DNA from: Scopulibacillus daqui
GTDB taxonomy: Bacteria; Bacillota; Bacilli; Bacillales; Sporolactobacillaceae
Assembly (NCBI RefSeq): GCF_016908855.1
Contig: NZ_JAFBER010000002.1
Coordinates: forward strand, 124,001-188,000
Reading direction: 5' to 3'
Length of the DNA stretch: 64,000 bases
The notes under the pieces were generated by a model. That model searched no databases, was not told the DNA's origin, and worked only from the letters and a program-made list of their open reading frames with translations. The translations under genes were made by a program, and so were the position numbers. Positions 49,142 through 58,481 of the stretch are shown in pieces; the stretch's first letter is position 1, and each line of letters opens with the position of its first letter.

Positions 49142-49232
49142 TATTTTTGTACGTAAAACCGCAGCTTGGCAACACGAGATTTCACCGGCGGTTCGCTGGG
49201 CTGGCGGGGATTTGAATAGGGAGGTGAAAAGG
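49142..49232 (+). promoter_or_regulatory. rpsO leader, candidate S15 autoregulatory RNA
   Basis: About 80 nt between the promoter and the S15 start are GC-rich compared with neighbouring spacers. CCGCAGC near 49159-49165 can pair with the bulged GCTGGCGG near 49200-49207, and ACCGGCGGT is self-complementary. S15 represses its own mRNA in several bacterial groups through such leaders; that this leader does so is inferred. GGGAGGTG is the ribosome site. Confidence 0.5.
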
Positions 49233-49502
49233 ATGGCTTTAACTAAAGAACGTAAGAATGAATTAATTAACGAATACAAAACTCATGAAGGCGACACTGG
49301 TTCTCCAGAAGTGCAAGTTGCTATCCTAACAGAACAAATCAACACGTTAAACGATCACTTACGTACACACAAGAAAGATCACCACTCACGCCGTGGTCTG
49401 CTTAAGATGGTCGGTAAGCGTAGAAATCTTCTTACTTACTTGCGTAATAAGGATGTTACGCGTTACCGCGAGCTTATTAATAAGCTTGGATTACGTCGAT
49501 AA
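49233..49502 (+). CDS. rpsO: 30S ribosomal protein S15
   Basis: Primary binder of the 16S central domain. 89 residues: [20 protein letters not shown], then [19 protein letters not shown]. The ATG at 49233 lies 7 nt after GGGAGGTG; the longer reading from 49113 covers the promoter and leader and is rejected. A strong terminator follows. Confidence 0.98.
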   Translation: MALTKERKNELINEYKTHEGDTGSPEVQVAILTEQINTLNDHLRTHKKDHHSRRGLLKMVGKRRNLLTYLRNKDVTRYRELINKLGLRR

Positions 49503-49510
49503 TATGAGTC

Positions 49511-49537
49511 AAAAAGCGGGGAAGCACCCGCTTTTTT
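49511..49537 (+). terminator. Rho-independent terminator after rpsO
   Basis: AAAAAGCGGG at 49511-49520 pairs with CCCGCTTTTT at 49527-49536, giving an A-stem/T-tail terminator of 10 bp with loop GAAGCA. Confidence 0.93.
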
Positions 49538-49590
49538 GTTAGCCATAAATGATCAGAATTTTTATAGATCATGATTTGGTCACGACATAC

Positions 49591-49610
49591 GTGTTCATCT
49601 TGTTTGAACA
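49591..49610. repeat. TGTTCA/TGAACA inverted repeat, copy 2 (before pnp)
   Basis: TGTTCA at 49592-49597 and TGAACA at 49605-49610 with a 7-nt loop, followed by TCCTC as in copy 1. About 40 bp upstream of the pnp start. Confidence 0.5.
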
Positions 49611-49649
49611 TCCTCAAGCAGTAATTTAATGAGAGGGGTACCTATAATC

Positions 49650-51773
49650 ATGGAAGAAACAAAGCAAGTGTTTACCATGGATTGGGCTGGGCGACCGTTA
49701 ACCCTTGAAGTCGGCCAATTGGCCAAGCAAGCTAACGGTTCAGTTTTAGTCCGCTATGGTGATACGGTAGTATTATCAACTGTGACTGCATCAAAAGATG
49801 CTAAAGATTTGCCTTTTTTCCCGTTAACGGTTAACTACGAAGAAAGGCTTTATGCCGTTGGCAAGATACCCGGCGGATTTATCAAAAGAGAAGGACGCCC
49901 AAGCGAGAAAGCGATTCTTGCCAGCCGATTAATAGACCGGCCGATTCGTCCGTTATTTGAAGAAGGATTTAGAAACGAAGTGCAAATTGTCAGCATGGTT
50001 ATGAGCGTTGACCAGGATTGTTCTTCAGAAATGGCGGCTATGTTTGGTTCATCTTTGGCTCTTTGTATTTCAGATATTCCATTTGAAGGACCGATTGCCG
50101 GCGTCATCGTTGGCCGCGTAGATGGAGAATTTGTCATTAACCCAACGGTTGAGCAAGCTGAAAAAAGTGATATTCACTTAACTGTCGCCGGAACAAAAGA
50201 CGCCATTAATATGGTTGAAGCCGGTGCGGATGAAGTACCGGAAGAAGTGATGCTCGATGCGATTCTATTCGGGCATGAAGAAATCAAAAAGCTTGTTGCT
50301 TTTCAAGAAAAAATTGCTGATGAAATCGGCAAAGAAAAAATGGAAGTTGTTCTTTTCAAACCTGAAGAAGAACTTGAGGCGCGTATTCGCGATATGGTTG
50401 GCTCACGCATGAAAGAAGCCATTTTTACGAAAGACAAGCAAGCGCGCGAAGAAGCTATTGAAGCTGTCAAGCAAACCGTTGTGGAAGTCTTTGAGGAGAA
50501 TGAGGAAGAGGCGGAAAAAGTCCCGCTCGTTCAAGAAGTTTTACATAAAATTGTAAAAGAAGAAGTCAGACGCATGATTGTCGTTGATCAAATTCGCCCC
50601 GACGGCAGAAAGATTAACGAGATCAGACCGCTGTCCTCAAGCGTTGGTTTGCTTCCGAGAACACATGGTTCCGGCCTTTTCACACGCGGACAAACCCAAG
50701 CTTTAAGCATTTGTACGCTGGGTGCGCTCGGTGATGTTCAAATTCTCGATGGATTGGACATTGAAGAATCAAAACGATTTATGCATCATTATAATTTTCC
50801 TCCATTCAGTGTCGGTGAAGCACGCCCAATGAGAGCCCCGGGACGCCGGGAAATTGGCCACGGAGCCTTAGGCGAACGCGCTCTTGAACCTGTTATACCA
50901 TCTGAAAAAGACTTTCCTTATACGATTCGCTTAGTTTCAGAGGTTTTAGAATCAAATGGTTCAACATCGCAAGCAAGCATTTGTGCCAGTACATTGGCCA
51001 TGATGGATGCAGGTGTTCCGATTAAATCACCTGTTGCCGGTATTGCGATGGGGCTTGTCAAACACGAAGATGATGTTGTCGTCTTAACTGATATTCAAGG
51101 TATGGAAGATGCATTGGGAGATATGGACTTTAAAGTAGCCGGCACTGAGAGAGGTGTGACAGCGCTGCAAATGGATATTAAGATTTCGGGAATTAACCGT
51201 GAAATCTTAGAGACTGCGCTTCAGCAGGCTCGTGAAGGGCGTATGACCATTCTTAAACATATGCTTTCTACAATAAACGTCCCAAGACAGGAACTTTCAC
51301 CGTTTGCGCCAAAGATTTTAACCATGGCGATTGATCCTGAGAAAATTAGAGATGTCATTGGCCCAAGCGGCAAAGTCATTAATAAAATCATTGAGGAAAC
51401 AAACGTCAAAATTGATATTGAACAAGACGGCACGATCTTTATTGCTTCAACAGATCCAATTATGAATGAGAAAGCGAAGGAGATTATTGAAGATATCGTT
51501 CGTGAAGTTAAAGTTGGCGACATTTATCTAGGTAAAGTAAAACGCATCGAAAAGTTTGGCGCTTTCGTTGGGTTATTTGGCCAAAAGGACGGTCTTGTTC
51601 ATATTTCCGAGCTTGATGAAAAACGTGTGAATAAGGTAGAAGATGTTGTGAATATTGGTGATGAAGTTTTGGTTAAAGTCATTGATATTGATAAGCAAGG
51701 AAGAGTTAAATTATCAAGAAAACAAGCGATCAAAGATCAAAATAGCGAAAAAGAAGAAAAAGCGAAAGACTAA
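49650..51773 (+). CDS. pnp: Polyribonucleotide nucleotidyltransferase (PNPase)
   Basis: 3'-5' phosphorolytic exoribonuclease of mRNA decay. Two RNase PH cores ([20 protein letters not shown] with [32 protein letters not shown]), a helical linker, a KH domain ([18 protein letters not shown]) and an S1 domain ([18 protein letters not shown]). 707 residues. The ATG at 49650 matches homologs; GAGAGGGG lies 11 nt upstream. The in-frame ATG at 49629 lacks a ribosome site. Confidence 0.97.
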   Translation: MEETKQVFTMDWAGRPLTLEVGQLAKQANGSVLVRYGDTVVLSTVTASKDAKDLPFFPLTVNYEERLYAVGKIPGGFIKREGRPSEKAILASRLIDRPIRPLFEEGFRNEVQIVSMVMSVDQDCSSEMAAMFGSSLALCISDIPFEGPIAGVIVGRVDGEFVINPTVEQAEKSDIHLTVAGTKDAINMVEAGADEVPEEVMLDAILFGHEEIKKLVAFQEKIADEIGKEKMEVVLFKPEEELEARIRDMVGSRMKEAIFTKDKQAREEAIEAVKQTVVEVFEENEEEAEKVPLVQEVLHKIVKEEVRRMIVVDQIRPDGRKINEIRPLSSSVGLLPRTHGSGLFTRGQTQALSICTLGALGDVQILDGLDIEESKRFMHHYNFPPFSVGEARPMRAPGRREIGHGALGERALEPVIPSEKDFPYTIRLVSEVLESNGSTSQASICASTLAMMDAGVPIKSPVAGIAMGLVKHEDDVVVLTDIQGMEDALGDMDFKVAGTERGVTALQMDIKISGINREILETALQQAREGRMTILKHMLSTINVPRQELSPFAPKILTMAIDPEKIRDVIGPSGKVINKIIEETNVKIDIEQDGTIFIASTDPIMNEKAKEIIEDIVREVKVGDIYLGKVKRIEKFGAFVGLFGQKDGLVHISELDEKRVNKVEDVVNIGDEVLVKVIDIDKQGRVKLSRKQAIKDQNSEKEEKAKD

Positions 51774-51777
51774 GAAC

Positions 51778-51810
51778 AGAAGCAGGTCAAAAACTGACCC
51801 GCTTCTTTTT
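51778..51810 (+). terminator. Rho-independent terminator after pnp
   Basis: AGAAGCAGGTCA at 51778-51789 pairs with TGACCCGCTTCT at 51795-51806 with one internal mismatch, followed by TTTT. Confidence 0.88.
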
Positions 51811-51885
51811 ATGTCTTTAACAGCCTTTGAAGTTTTGCGCTGCCTCTTTAGCATCAACTGTTAAACTTAAGTTCTACCTTCCTTA

Positions 51886-51905
51886 GTACAATGCATAAGT
51901 TGTAC
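51886..51905 (+). promoter_or_regulatory. Short inverted repeat before ylxY
   Basis: GTACAA at 51886-51891 and TTGTAC at 51900-51905 form a 6-bp stem with an 8-nt loop immediately before the ribosome site GGGGGGAGGG. Could be an operator or RNA hairpin affecting translation; function unknown. Confidence 0.35.
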
Positions 51906-51923
51906 AAGGGGGGAGGGCTTGTC

Positions 51924-52904
51924 ATGCAAAAGCAAAAATGGCATTTTATCGTTTTTGTTTGTTTATTAATGTTAACATTTGGCACGATCATGGAAAATCC
52001 GTATATGAACGCTTTTTTAACGCCTAAGTCAACTCCGGCTGCAGTGCCTGCTGTATCGGCAGGAAATCATCAAGATTCACTCTTAAAGAAAATTGAAGTA
52101 TTTTCAAAGAAACATGAAATTAAACCTATTGATGCAGTCAATGATAGAGTTTGGAAGGCGACGCCCGGCTATAACGGATTAGCTGTCGATATTAATGCCA
52201 GTTATCAAAAAATGAAAGCGAAGCATAAATTTAATGAGAATGATATTGTTTATAAGGAGGTCCCTCCAACGAAAAGCTTGAGCGATTTGCCGCCTTCACC
52301 TATATATCGGGGCAATCCCAAGAAGCCGATGGTGGCCTTGCTTATCAATGTGGCTTGGGGGAACGAATATATACCGCAAATCTTAAAGGTGCTTAATAAG
52401 TATAATATAAAAGCAACATTTTTTCTTGATGGCAGCTGGGTAAAAAAATACCCTGATTTGGCAATGATGATAAGTGAACAAGGTCATGAAATCGGCAATC
52501 ACGCATACAGTCATCCAGATTTAAAACAGCGATCTGAGCAAGAAACATTTAATGAATTAAAGAAAACAAATGATGTCATTGAAGCCACGTTAGATGTTAA
52601 GCCAAAATGGTTTGCGCCTCCAAGCGGCAGCTTTACACAGCAAACGGTCAATGTTGCCCATAAATTAGGGATGAAAACAATTCTATGGACAGTAGATACA
52701 GTTGATTGGAAAAAACCGCAAACGATGGAAATGGTAAGGCGCGTCGTTCCTAGAACCACAGCTGGGACGATGATATTAATGCACCCGACAAAACCTGTTG
52801 CCGAAGGGCTAGAACAAATCATTAACGGCATTCAAGAAAAAGGATATAAGTTTGGCACTGTATCTCAATTAATGAGCGAAAAACGTATCGACCCATTAAA
52901 ATGA
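51924..52904 (+). CDS. ylxY: YlxY-like polysaccharide deacetylase family protein
   Basis: Signal peptide or anchor (HFIVFVCLLMLTFGTI at residues 7-22), a linker, then a NodB-type carbohydrate esterase 4 domain from about 135. The metal-binding HxxxH is kept (NHAYSHPDL), as are WFAPPSGSF and the C-terminal MHPT. The first motif, normally TFDD, reads LLINVAWG, so the catalytic Asp pair is missing. As far as I recall this is a feature of the YlxY group, so it may not be a classical deacetylase. 326 residues. Between pnp and mlpA, as in B. subtilis. Confidence 0.88.
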   Translation: MQKQKWHFIVFVCLLMLTFGTIMENPYMNAFLTPKSTPAAVPAVSAGNHQDSLLKKIEVFSKKHEIKPIDAVNDRVWKATPGYNGLAVDINASYQKMKAKHKFNENDIVYKEVPPTKSLSDLPPSPIYRGNPKKPMVALLINVAWGNEYIPQILKVLNKYNIKATFFLDGSWVKKYPDLAMMISEQGHEIGNHAYSHPDLKQRSEQETFNELKKTNDVIEATLDVKPKWFAPPSGSFTQQTVNVAHKLGMKTILWTVDTVDWKKPQTMEMVRRVVPRTTAGTMILMHPTKPVAEGLEQIINGIQEKGYKFGTVSQLMSEKRIDPLK

Positions 52905-52976
52905 TCGCCGCTTTCTTGGAAAACTTCAATTATCGGCGGGAAAGAGTGACACAATAATGACAATCAATCACTGCGA

Positions 52977-52993
52977 CACCTGTATGACAGGTG
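52977..52993. repeat. Perfect hairpin between ylxY and mlpA
   Basis: CACCTGT at 52977-52983 and ACAGGTG at 52987-52993 with a 3-nt loop and no T tract. Could be an operator or a structural RNA element; no function assigned. The rest of the 52905-53047 spacer shows nothing recognisable. Confidence 0.4.
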
Positions 52994-53047
52994 ATATAAC
53001 GGATATAGCGGCAGCTTTTCCCGGACTCTTTTGGCCTTCCTCTTAAA

Positions 53048-53076
53048 TTGTCGTTACAATAATTAAATGTTATAGT
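53048..53076 (+). promoter_or_regulatory. Sigma-A promoter for mlpA
   Basis: TTGTCG at 53048-53053, a 17-bp spacer and TATAGT at 53071-53076, about 39 bp before the mlpA start. Confidence 0.7.
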
Positions 53077-53114
53077 ATTCCATAGTCGGAGATTTGAGAA
53101 TGGAGGAGACATCT

Positions 53115-54365
53115 TTGATTACAAAGCACACCGCTTCAAATGGCGTACGTATCATCTTAGAGAAAATACCATCTGTACGTTCTGCGACGATCGGTATTTG
53201 GGTTGGTACAGGCTCGCGCCATGAAACAGAGAAAAATAATGGGATCTCACACTTTATTGAGCACATGCTCTTTAAAGGCACGGCAACTAGGAATGCTCGG
53301 GAAATTGCCGAAGCTTTTGATCAGATCGGCGGTCAAGTAAACGCCTTTACTTCAAAAGAATACACTTGTTTTTATGCTAAAGTGTTAGATGAACACGCCG
53401 AGTATGCAGTCAATGTATTAAGCGATATGCTATTTCATTCAATATTTGACCAAACAGAGTTGGAAAAGGAAAAGCAAGTCGTCTATGAAGAAATTAAAAT
53501 GTATGAAGATACTCCGGATGACCTCGTTCATGACTTATTGAGCGAAGCGAGTTTTGGGAGCCATCCGCTCGGCTACCCTATCCTTGGGAAAGAGGGTACT
53601 CTCGAAACTTTTCAGCCCGATGATTTGCGATCTTATATGAATGATCACTACCGGCCGGAAAATATCGTGGTTTCTATTGCCGGAAATGTTGATGAATCAT
53701 TGATTGAAACTGTCGATCATATTTTTTCAAGTTACCATGTGAACGGCTGCAAACCTAATTTTGACGTTCCGGAATATCACTATGAGAAACTGGCGCGCAA
53801 AAAAGATACCGAACAAGCCCATCTGTGCATTGGATTTAAGGGCCTGTCTATCGGAGATGAGCAGCTGTATCCGCTAATGGTTATGAATAATGTATTAGGC
53901 GGGAGCATGAGCAGCCGGCTTTTTCAAGAGGTCAGAGAGGAAAGAGGATTGGCCTATTCTGTTTTTTCTTACCATACGTCCTACAAAGACAGCGGTATGC
54001 TAACGATTTATAGCGGAACGGGCGCCGATCAGGTTGAAAAGTTATCAAGCACGATTTTACATGTTTTAGATGACCTTGTTGAAAATGGTCTAACAGAAAA
54101 AGAATTAAAGAATAGCAAAGAACAAATAAAAGGCAATATGATGCTAAGCCTTGAAAGTACAAGCAGCAGGATGAGCCGGAACGGAAAAAATGAGCTTCTT
54201 CTTGGCCGGCATCGTTCTTTAGATGAAATGATAAAAAAAATTAATGAAGTGACTTTAAGCGATATCCATCAATTGACAAAAGTCTTGTTTACCCAAGACT
54301 TTTCATGCTCAGTCATTAGCCCAAAAGGAGAAATTCCAAAACCGCTGAAGCGCTCAACCATTTAA
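53115..54365 (+). CDS. mlpA: M16 zinc peptidase MlpA (YmxG)
   Basis: Processing-peptidase-like metalloprotease. The inverted zinc motif HFIEH lies near residue 49, with GTGSRHE before it and the downstream Glu in YEEIKMYEDTPDDLVHD. GGSMSSRLFQEVREERGLAY is the second conserved region. The TTG at 53115 (MITKHTASNGV) follows GGAGGAG and matches the B. subtilis start; the frame is open back to 53094. 416 residues. In B. subtilis ymxH follows; it is absent here. Confidence 0.94.
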   Translation: MITKHTASNGVRIILEKIPSVRSATIGIWVGTGSRHETEKNNGISHFIEHMLFKGTATRNAREIAEAFDQIGGQVNAFTSKEYTCFYAKVLDEHAEYAVNVLSDMLFHSIFDQTELEKEKQVVYEEIKMYEDTPDDLVHDLLSEASFGSHPLGYPILGKEGTLETFQPDDLRSYMNDHYRPENIVVSIAGNVDESLIETVDHIFSSYHVNGCKPNFDVPEYHYEKLARKKDTEQAHLCIGFKGLSIGDEQLYPLMVMNNVLGGSMSSRLFQEVREERGLAYSVFSYHTSYKDSGMLTIYSGTGADQVEKLSSTILHVLDDLVENGLTEKELKNSKEQIKGNMMLSLESTSSRMSRNGKNELLLGRHRSLDEMIKKINEVTLSDIHQLTKVLFTQDFSCSVISPKGEIPKPLKRSTI

Positions 54366-54397
54366 CATTTGACCCAATGAATATCATCATACTTTAA

Positions 54398-54424
54398 ACT
54401 CGCCGATCGGCGGGTTTCTTTATT
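54398..54424 (+). terminator. Rho-independent terminator after mlpA
   Basis: ACTCGCC at 54398-54404 pairs with GGCGGGT at 54409-54415 (one wobble), followed by TTCTTTATT. Confidence 0.8.
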
Positions 54425-54430
54425 ATTTTC

Positions 54431-54458
54431 ACCATACTAGCCTTACCGTCATAAGATA
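54431..54458 (+). promoter_or_regulatory. Candidate sigma-K promoter for dpaA-dpaB
   Basis: ACC at 54431-54433, a 16-bp spacer, then CATAAGATA at 54450-54458, an exact fit to the sigma-K -10 form CATAnnnTA. The dipicolinate synthase (spoVF) operon is sigma-K dependent, expressed in the mother cell, in B. subtilis, so the match is expected from function as well as sequence. Confidence 0.65.
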
Positions 54459-54513
54459 ACCTAGGAATTGGGCGAAAGCCCCTCAATCATTTATATCAAA
54501 CGGAGGGGAGTAT

Positions 54514-55416
54514 GTGCTTGAAATGTTAACTGGAAAGCATCTTGTAATCTTGGGCGGAGATGCAAGGCAACTGGAAGTTATTAAGAAATTAAATGAACTT
54601 GACGCCCAACTTTCATTAGTAGGCTTTGATCAATTGGATCAGCATTTAACGGGCACGTCAAAAGTTGATTTAGATGAGATTGACTTTTCGCGTGTTGACA
54701 GCATTATATTACCAAGTTCCGGAGCTAATGAAGACGGTGTTGTTGAAACTATTTTTTCAAATAAAACGATTAAAGTATCGAAGGATTGGTTAGCTAAAAC
54801 TCCGGATCATTGTACAATTTACAGCGGGATCAGCACACCTTTTTTGGATGCTTTAATTAAAGAATGCAATAAAGAACTCATTAAATTATTTGAACGTGAT
54901 GATGTTGCCATTTATAATTCCGTGCCGACTGTTGAAGGCGCCGTTATGATCGTTATCCAAAATACTGACATTACTATCCATAAATCCAATGTCGTAGTAT
55001 TGGGATTAGGGCGAACGGGAATGTCTGTTGCCCGAACATTCGATGCATTAGGGGCTTATGTAAAAGTGGGCGCACGAAGACCCGAACATATTGCAAGAAT
55101 CACTGAAATGGGCTTAAAACCATTTTATATGAAAGATATAGAAAAGCATATTAAAGATGTTGATATTATCATTAACACCGTCCCTGCCAAAGTGTTGAGC
55201 AGCAAAGTTTTATCTCATGTTCCCGTAAATGCGCTGATTGTTGATTTAGCTTCAAAACCAGGCGGCACAGATTTTCGATATGCTGAGAAAAGGGGTATTA
55301 AAGCATTGCTGACGCCTGGTCTGCCGGGCATGGTTGCACCTAAATCAGCCGGAAGAATCATTGCCAATGTTTTATCAGAATTATTATTAGATAAATTTTC
55401 TGGGGAGGATGAGTAG
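54514..55416 (+). CDS. dpaA: Dipicolinate synthase subunit A
   Basis: With DpaB makes dipicolinic acid from a dihydrodipicolinate-pathway intermediate in the mother cell; dipicolinate gives spore core dehydration and heat resistance. N-terminal domain (GKHLVILGGDARQLEVIKKL), then a Rossmann NAD(P) site VVVLGLGRTGMSVARTFDA near 155, and LTPGLPGMVAPKSAGRI near the end. The GTG at 54514 has GGAGGGGAG upstream; the ATG at 54523 (MLTGKHLV) aligns with the B. subtilis start and is an alternative. 300 residues. Confidence 0.95.
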   Translation: MLEMLTGKHLVILGGDARQLEVIKKLNELDAQLSLVGFDQLDQHLTGTSKVDLDEIDFSRVDSIILPSSGANEDGVVETIFSNKTIKVSKDWLAKTPDHCTIYSGISTPFLDALIKECNKELIKLFERDDVAIYNSVPTVEGAVMIVIQNTDITIHKSNVVVLGLGRTGMSVARTFDALGAYVKVGARRPEHIARITEMGLKPFYMKDIEKHIKDVDIIINTVPAKVLSSKVLSHVPVNALIVDLASKPGGTDFRYAEKRGIKALLTPGLPGMVAPKSAGRIIANVLSELLLDKFSGEDE

Positions 55417-55419
55417 CCG

Positions 55420-56013
55420 ATGGATCTTAACGGCAAGCATATCGGACTAGGCATTACGGGTTCACACTGTACGTATGATCAAGTTGTCCCTCATATTCAA
55501 TCATTGCTTGATGCAGGTGCGAAAGTTACAGCCTTCGTTACTTATACGGTTAAAAATACAGCGACTCGTTTCGGAGACGGAAAAGATTGGGTTAATAAAG
55601 TTGAAGAAATAACCGGAAATAAAGTTGTAGATTCCATTGTTGAAGCAGAACCCTTCGGACCAAAAACCCCTCTCGATTGTATGGTGATTGCGCCATTGAC
55701 GGGGAATTCTATCAGCAAATTCGCGAACGCCATGACTGACAGCCCTGTATTAATGGCGGCCAAAGCAACATTAAGAAACCGCCGTCCAGTCGTTTTAGGC
55801 ATTTCAACAAACGACGGCTTAGGTCTCAACGGCACTAATATTGCAAGGCTGCTTTCCTCGAAACACATTTACTTTATTCCATTTGGCCAAGATGATCCCG
55901 AAGGAAAACCAACGTCGCTTGTCTCGCATATGCCGCTCATGAAAGAAACTGTCGAAGCAGCATTAGATGGAAAACAATGCCAACCCATACTTATTGAGAA
56001 ATTCCGACATTAA
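55420..56013 (+). CDS. dpaB: Dipicolinate synthase subunit B
   Basis: Flavoprotein-like subunit of dipicolinate synthase (HFCD family fold). GLGITGSHCTYDQVVPHI at the N-terminus and CMVIAPLTGNSISKFANAMT are typical. 197 residues. Starts 3 bp after dpaA, with GGGGAGG in the end of dpaA. Its substrate comes from the lysine pathway enzymes encoded next (Asd, DapG, DapA). Confidence 0.95.
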   Translation: MDLNGKHIGLGITGSHCTYDQVVPHIQSLLDAGAKVTAFVTYTVKNTATRFGDGKDWVNKVEEITGNKVVDSIVEAEPFGPKTPLDCMVIAPLTGNSISKFANAMTDSPVLMAAKATLRNRRPVVLGISTNDGLGLNGTNIARLLSSKHIYFIPFGQDDPEGKPTSLVSHMPLMKETVEAALDGKQCQPILIEKFRH

Positions 56014-56017
56014 CCCA

Positions 56018-56046
56018 TTCATCTTCCTAAAAAAACATAGTATGAT
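56018..56046 (+). promoter_or_regulatory. Candidate promoter before asd
   Basis: TTCATC at 56018-56023, a 17-bp spacer and TATGAT at 56041-56046 (-10 5/6, -35 weak). It lies before the hairpin at 56067, so if used, transcripts pass a possible attenuator before asd. Confidence 0.35.
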
Positions 56047-56066
56047 AAAATAGTAAGCAAAAGTTT

Positions 56067-56102
56067 AAGAAGGGGAAATTTCTTTGGTTTCTCCTTCTTT
56101 TA
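56067..56102 (+). terminator. Intrinsic terminator between dpaB and asd
   Basis: AAGAAGGGGAAA at 56067-56078 pairs with TTTCTCCTTCTT at 56088-56099 (one G-T wobble) over a 9-nt loop, followed by TTT. Ends the dpaAB transcript or attenuates asd. Confidence 0.75.
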
Positions 56103-56172
56103 AAATTTAACACTAAATGCATTTTAGAAATTTAGATTAAAGTACACAGATGAGATTAGGAGGAACCGTAAA

Positions 56173-57228
56173 TTGAATAATGATCAAGGTTTTCATGTAG
56201 CTGTTGTCGGAGCGACAGGCGCTGTAGGACAACAAATGCTAACTATGTTAAAGGATACGGCGCTGCCTATTAGAGAACTCACATGCCTTGCCTCGAAAAG
56301 GTCAGCGGGACAAACTATTGCATTTAAAGGGGAAACAATTGTCATTAAAGAAGCCCTGCCAGAAGCATTTGAAGGCGTAGATATTGCCTTGTTCAGCGCC
56401 GGCGGTTCAGTTTCAAAAGCACTTGCCCCCGAAGCTGCCAGAAGAGGTGCGATTGTCATTGACAATACAAGTGCATTTCGCATGGACGAAAATGTGCCAT
56501 TAGTCGTGCCGGAAGTTAATGAGCAGGCTCTATTTGACCACCAAGGCATTATCGCTAATCCAAACTGCTCAACGATCCAAATGGTTGCAGCGCTAGAGCC
56601 GATTCGAAAGCATTTTGGTTTGAAACGCATCATTGTATCAACGTATCAAGCCGTTTCCGGGGCGGGAGCTGTTGCTGTGGAAGAGCTTCGTCATCAGTCG
56701 CAGCAATTGCTGAACGATGAAGCTGTTAAACCTGAGATTTTACCTGTTAAAAGCGATGAGAAACATTATCAAATTGCTTTTAATGCGATTCCGCAAATTG
56801 ATAAATTCCAAGATAATGATTATACTTTTGAAGAAATGAAAATGATTAACGAAACAAAAAAAATCATGGATGATTCTAATATTCATGTGGCTGCGACATG
56901 TGTTCGTTTGCCAATCGTCACTGGTCATGCGGAATCTGTATATATTGAGATAGACAGCGATGATGTGTCATCAGATGATTTGAGAAACATATTATCAGAG
57001 GCTCCTGGAGTCACCTTGCAAGACGATCCGGGAAATCAAATTTATCCAATGCCTACAGATTCAGTAGGGAAGAAAGATGTGTTTGTAGGACGCATTCGCC
57101 GTGATCCTGATGTCAAAAATGGTTTCCACCTATGGATTGTCTCTGATAATTTGTTAAAAGGTGCAGCGTGGAATTCGGTTCAAATAGCCGAAAGTCTAGT
57201 CAAACTTGGTATTCTTAAACTTAAGTGA
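56173..57228 (+). CDS. asd: Aspartate-semialdehyde dehydrogenase
   Basis: Reduces aspartyl phosphate to aspartate semialdehyde for lysine, threonine, methionine and diaminopimelate. NADP site VAVVGATGAVGQQML, catalytic Cys in ANPNCSTIQMVAAL near 130, and the conserved GHAESVYIEI. TTG start at 56173, 8 nt after TAGGAGG. 351 residues. First of the asd-dapG-dapA set that feeds the cell wall and dipicolinate. Confidence 0.97.
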   Translation: MNNDQGFHVAVVGATGAVGQQMLTMLKDTALPIRELTCLASKRSAGQTIAFKGETIVIKEALPEAFEGVDIALFSAGGSVSKALAPEAARRGAIVIDNTSAFRMDENVPLVVPEVNEQALFDHQGIIANPNCSTIQMVAALEPIRKHFGLKRIIVSTYQAVSGAGAVAVEELRHQSQQLLNDEAVKPEILPVKSDEKHYQIAFNAIPQIDKFQDNDYTFEEMKMINETKKIMDDSNIHVAATCVRLPIVTGHAESVYIEIDSDDVSSDDLRNILSEAPGVTLQDDPGNQIYPMPTDSVGKKDVFVGRIRRDPDVKNGFHLWIVSDNLLKGAAWNSVQIAESLVKLGILKLK

Positions 57229-57239
57229 GGCGTTCATTA

Positions 57240-58478
57240 ATGAAAGTTATTGTCCAGAAATTTGGAGGAACATCCGTTAAAACGAATGAAGATCGGATTC
57301 GTGCCAGAAAACATGTGATAAAAGCTGTAGAGGAAGGGTATAAAGTCGTTGTTGTAGTCTCAGCTATGGGACGTACGGGCGATCCTTATGCAACTGACAC
57401 TTTACTTAGTCTTGTCAACCGCGAATATGTAAGCAGCAGAGAAACCGATTTGCTTATGTCTTGCGGCGAGATCATGTCTTCAATTGTTTTTTCCAGCTTG
57501 CTGAAGGAAGCCGGCATCAAAGCGGAAGCGTTGACCGGGGGCCAAGCGGGATTTCGTACGAATGAAGTATTTAATTCAGCGCGCATTCTTGAGATGAAAT
57601 GTGATCGAATTAAAAAAATGCTTAATACACTTGATGTTGTTGTCGTTGCCGGCTTTCAAGGACAATCAAAATCCGGTGAAATAACAACAATCGGCCGCGG
57701 CGGCAGCGATACTTCGGCTGCTGCGCTGGGTGCCGCTCTGGATGCTGAATGGATTGATATCTTTACTGATGTTACAGGTGTCATGACAGCTGATCCGAGA
57801 ATTGTTTCTGATGCGCGCCAGTTGTCTGTTTTAACATATAATGAAGTTTGCAACATGGCCTATCAAGGAGCCAAGGTTATTCATCCTAGAGCTGTGGAAA
57901 TTGCGATGAACGCCAAAATACCGCTCCGCATCCGTTCCACATATACGGATGATGTCGGTACGCTCGTTACATCGATAAAAAAGAAAAATAAAGGCCAGGA
58001 CGTACAAGAGCGTTTAATAACAAGTATCGCTTATGTCCAAAATGTTTCGCAAATAAAAGTCCAAGCAAAAAAAGACGACTATGATCTTCAAGCCAAAGTC
58101 TTTAAAGCAATGGCAGAAAATCAAATCAGTGTTGACTTTATTAATATCAGCCCAAGAGGCGTGATTTATACCGTTACCGAATCAATGACTGATCTTGCCG
58201 TATCAACCCTTCAATCTTTAGGTTATGATCCTTTGGTGTTTAGAGGTTGTGCCAAAGTATCAGTAGTTGGCGCGGGCATGACAGGTGTTCCGGGCGTAAC
58301 ATCTAAGATTGTTAATGCCTTGACTCAAGAAGGCATTCAAATTTTGCAATCCGCAGATTCTCATACAACCATCTGGGTGCTTGTTAAGGAAGACCAATTA
58401 AAACAAGCCGTCATTGCCTTACACAAGGCTTTTGAATTAGAGAAAGAGGATAATGAAATTATAGCTGATCAGTTATAA
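57240..58478 (+). CDS. dapG: Aspartokinase I (DapG)
   Basis: Phosphorylates aspartate, the committed step of the aspartate family; the DapG isozyme is feedback-inhibited by meso-diaminopimelate in B. subtilis. VQKFGGTSVKTNEDRI at the N-terminus, GRGGSDTSAAALGAAL, and paired C-terminal ACT domains (VDFINISPRGVIYTV; GIQILQSADSHTTIWVLV). The ATG at 57240 is preferred over the upstream GTG at 57225, which overlaps the asd stop. 412 residues. Confidence 0.96.
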   Translation: MKVIVQKFGGTSVKTNEDRIRARKHVIKAVEEGYKVVVVVSAMGRTGDPYATDTLLSLVNREYVSSRETDLLMSCGEIMSSIVFSSLLKEAGIKAEALTGGQAGFRTNEVFNSARILEMKCDRIKKMLNTLDVVVVAGFQGQSKSGEITTIGRGGSDTSAAALGAALDAEWIDIFTDVTGVMTADPRIVSDARQLSVLTYNEVCNMAYQGAKVIHPRAVEIAMNAKIPLRIRSTYTDDVGTLVTSIKKKNKGQDVQERLITSIAYVQNVSQIKVQAKKDDYDLQAKVFKAMAENQISVDFINISPRGVIYTVTESMTDLAVSTLQSLGYDPLVFRGCAKVSVVGAGMTGVPGVTSKIVNALTQEGIQILQSADSHTTIWVLVKEDQLKQAVIALHKAFELEKEDNEIIADQL

Positions 58479-58481
58479 TAG

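Noticed and set aside
53094-53114. Upstream in-frame TTG for mlpA at 53094.
   Set aside because: It precedes and overlaps the GGAGGAG ribosome site; the TTG at 53115 has correct spacing and matches the B. subtilis start.
56193-56633. Minus-strand ORF of 146 codons inside asd.
   Set aside because: Shadow of a codon-biased real gene; no ribosome site and no family features.
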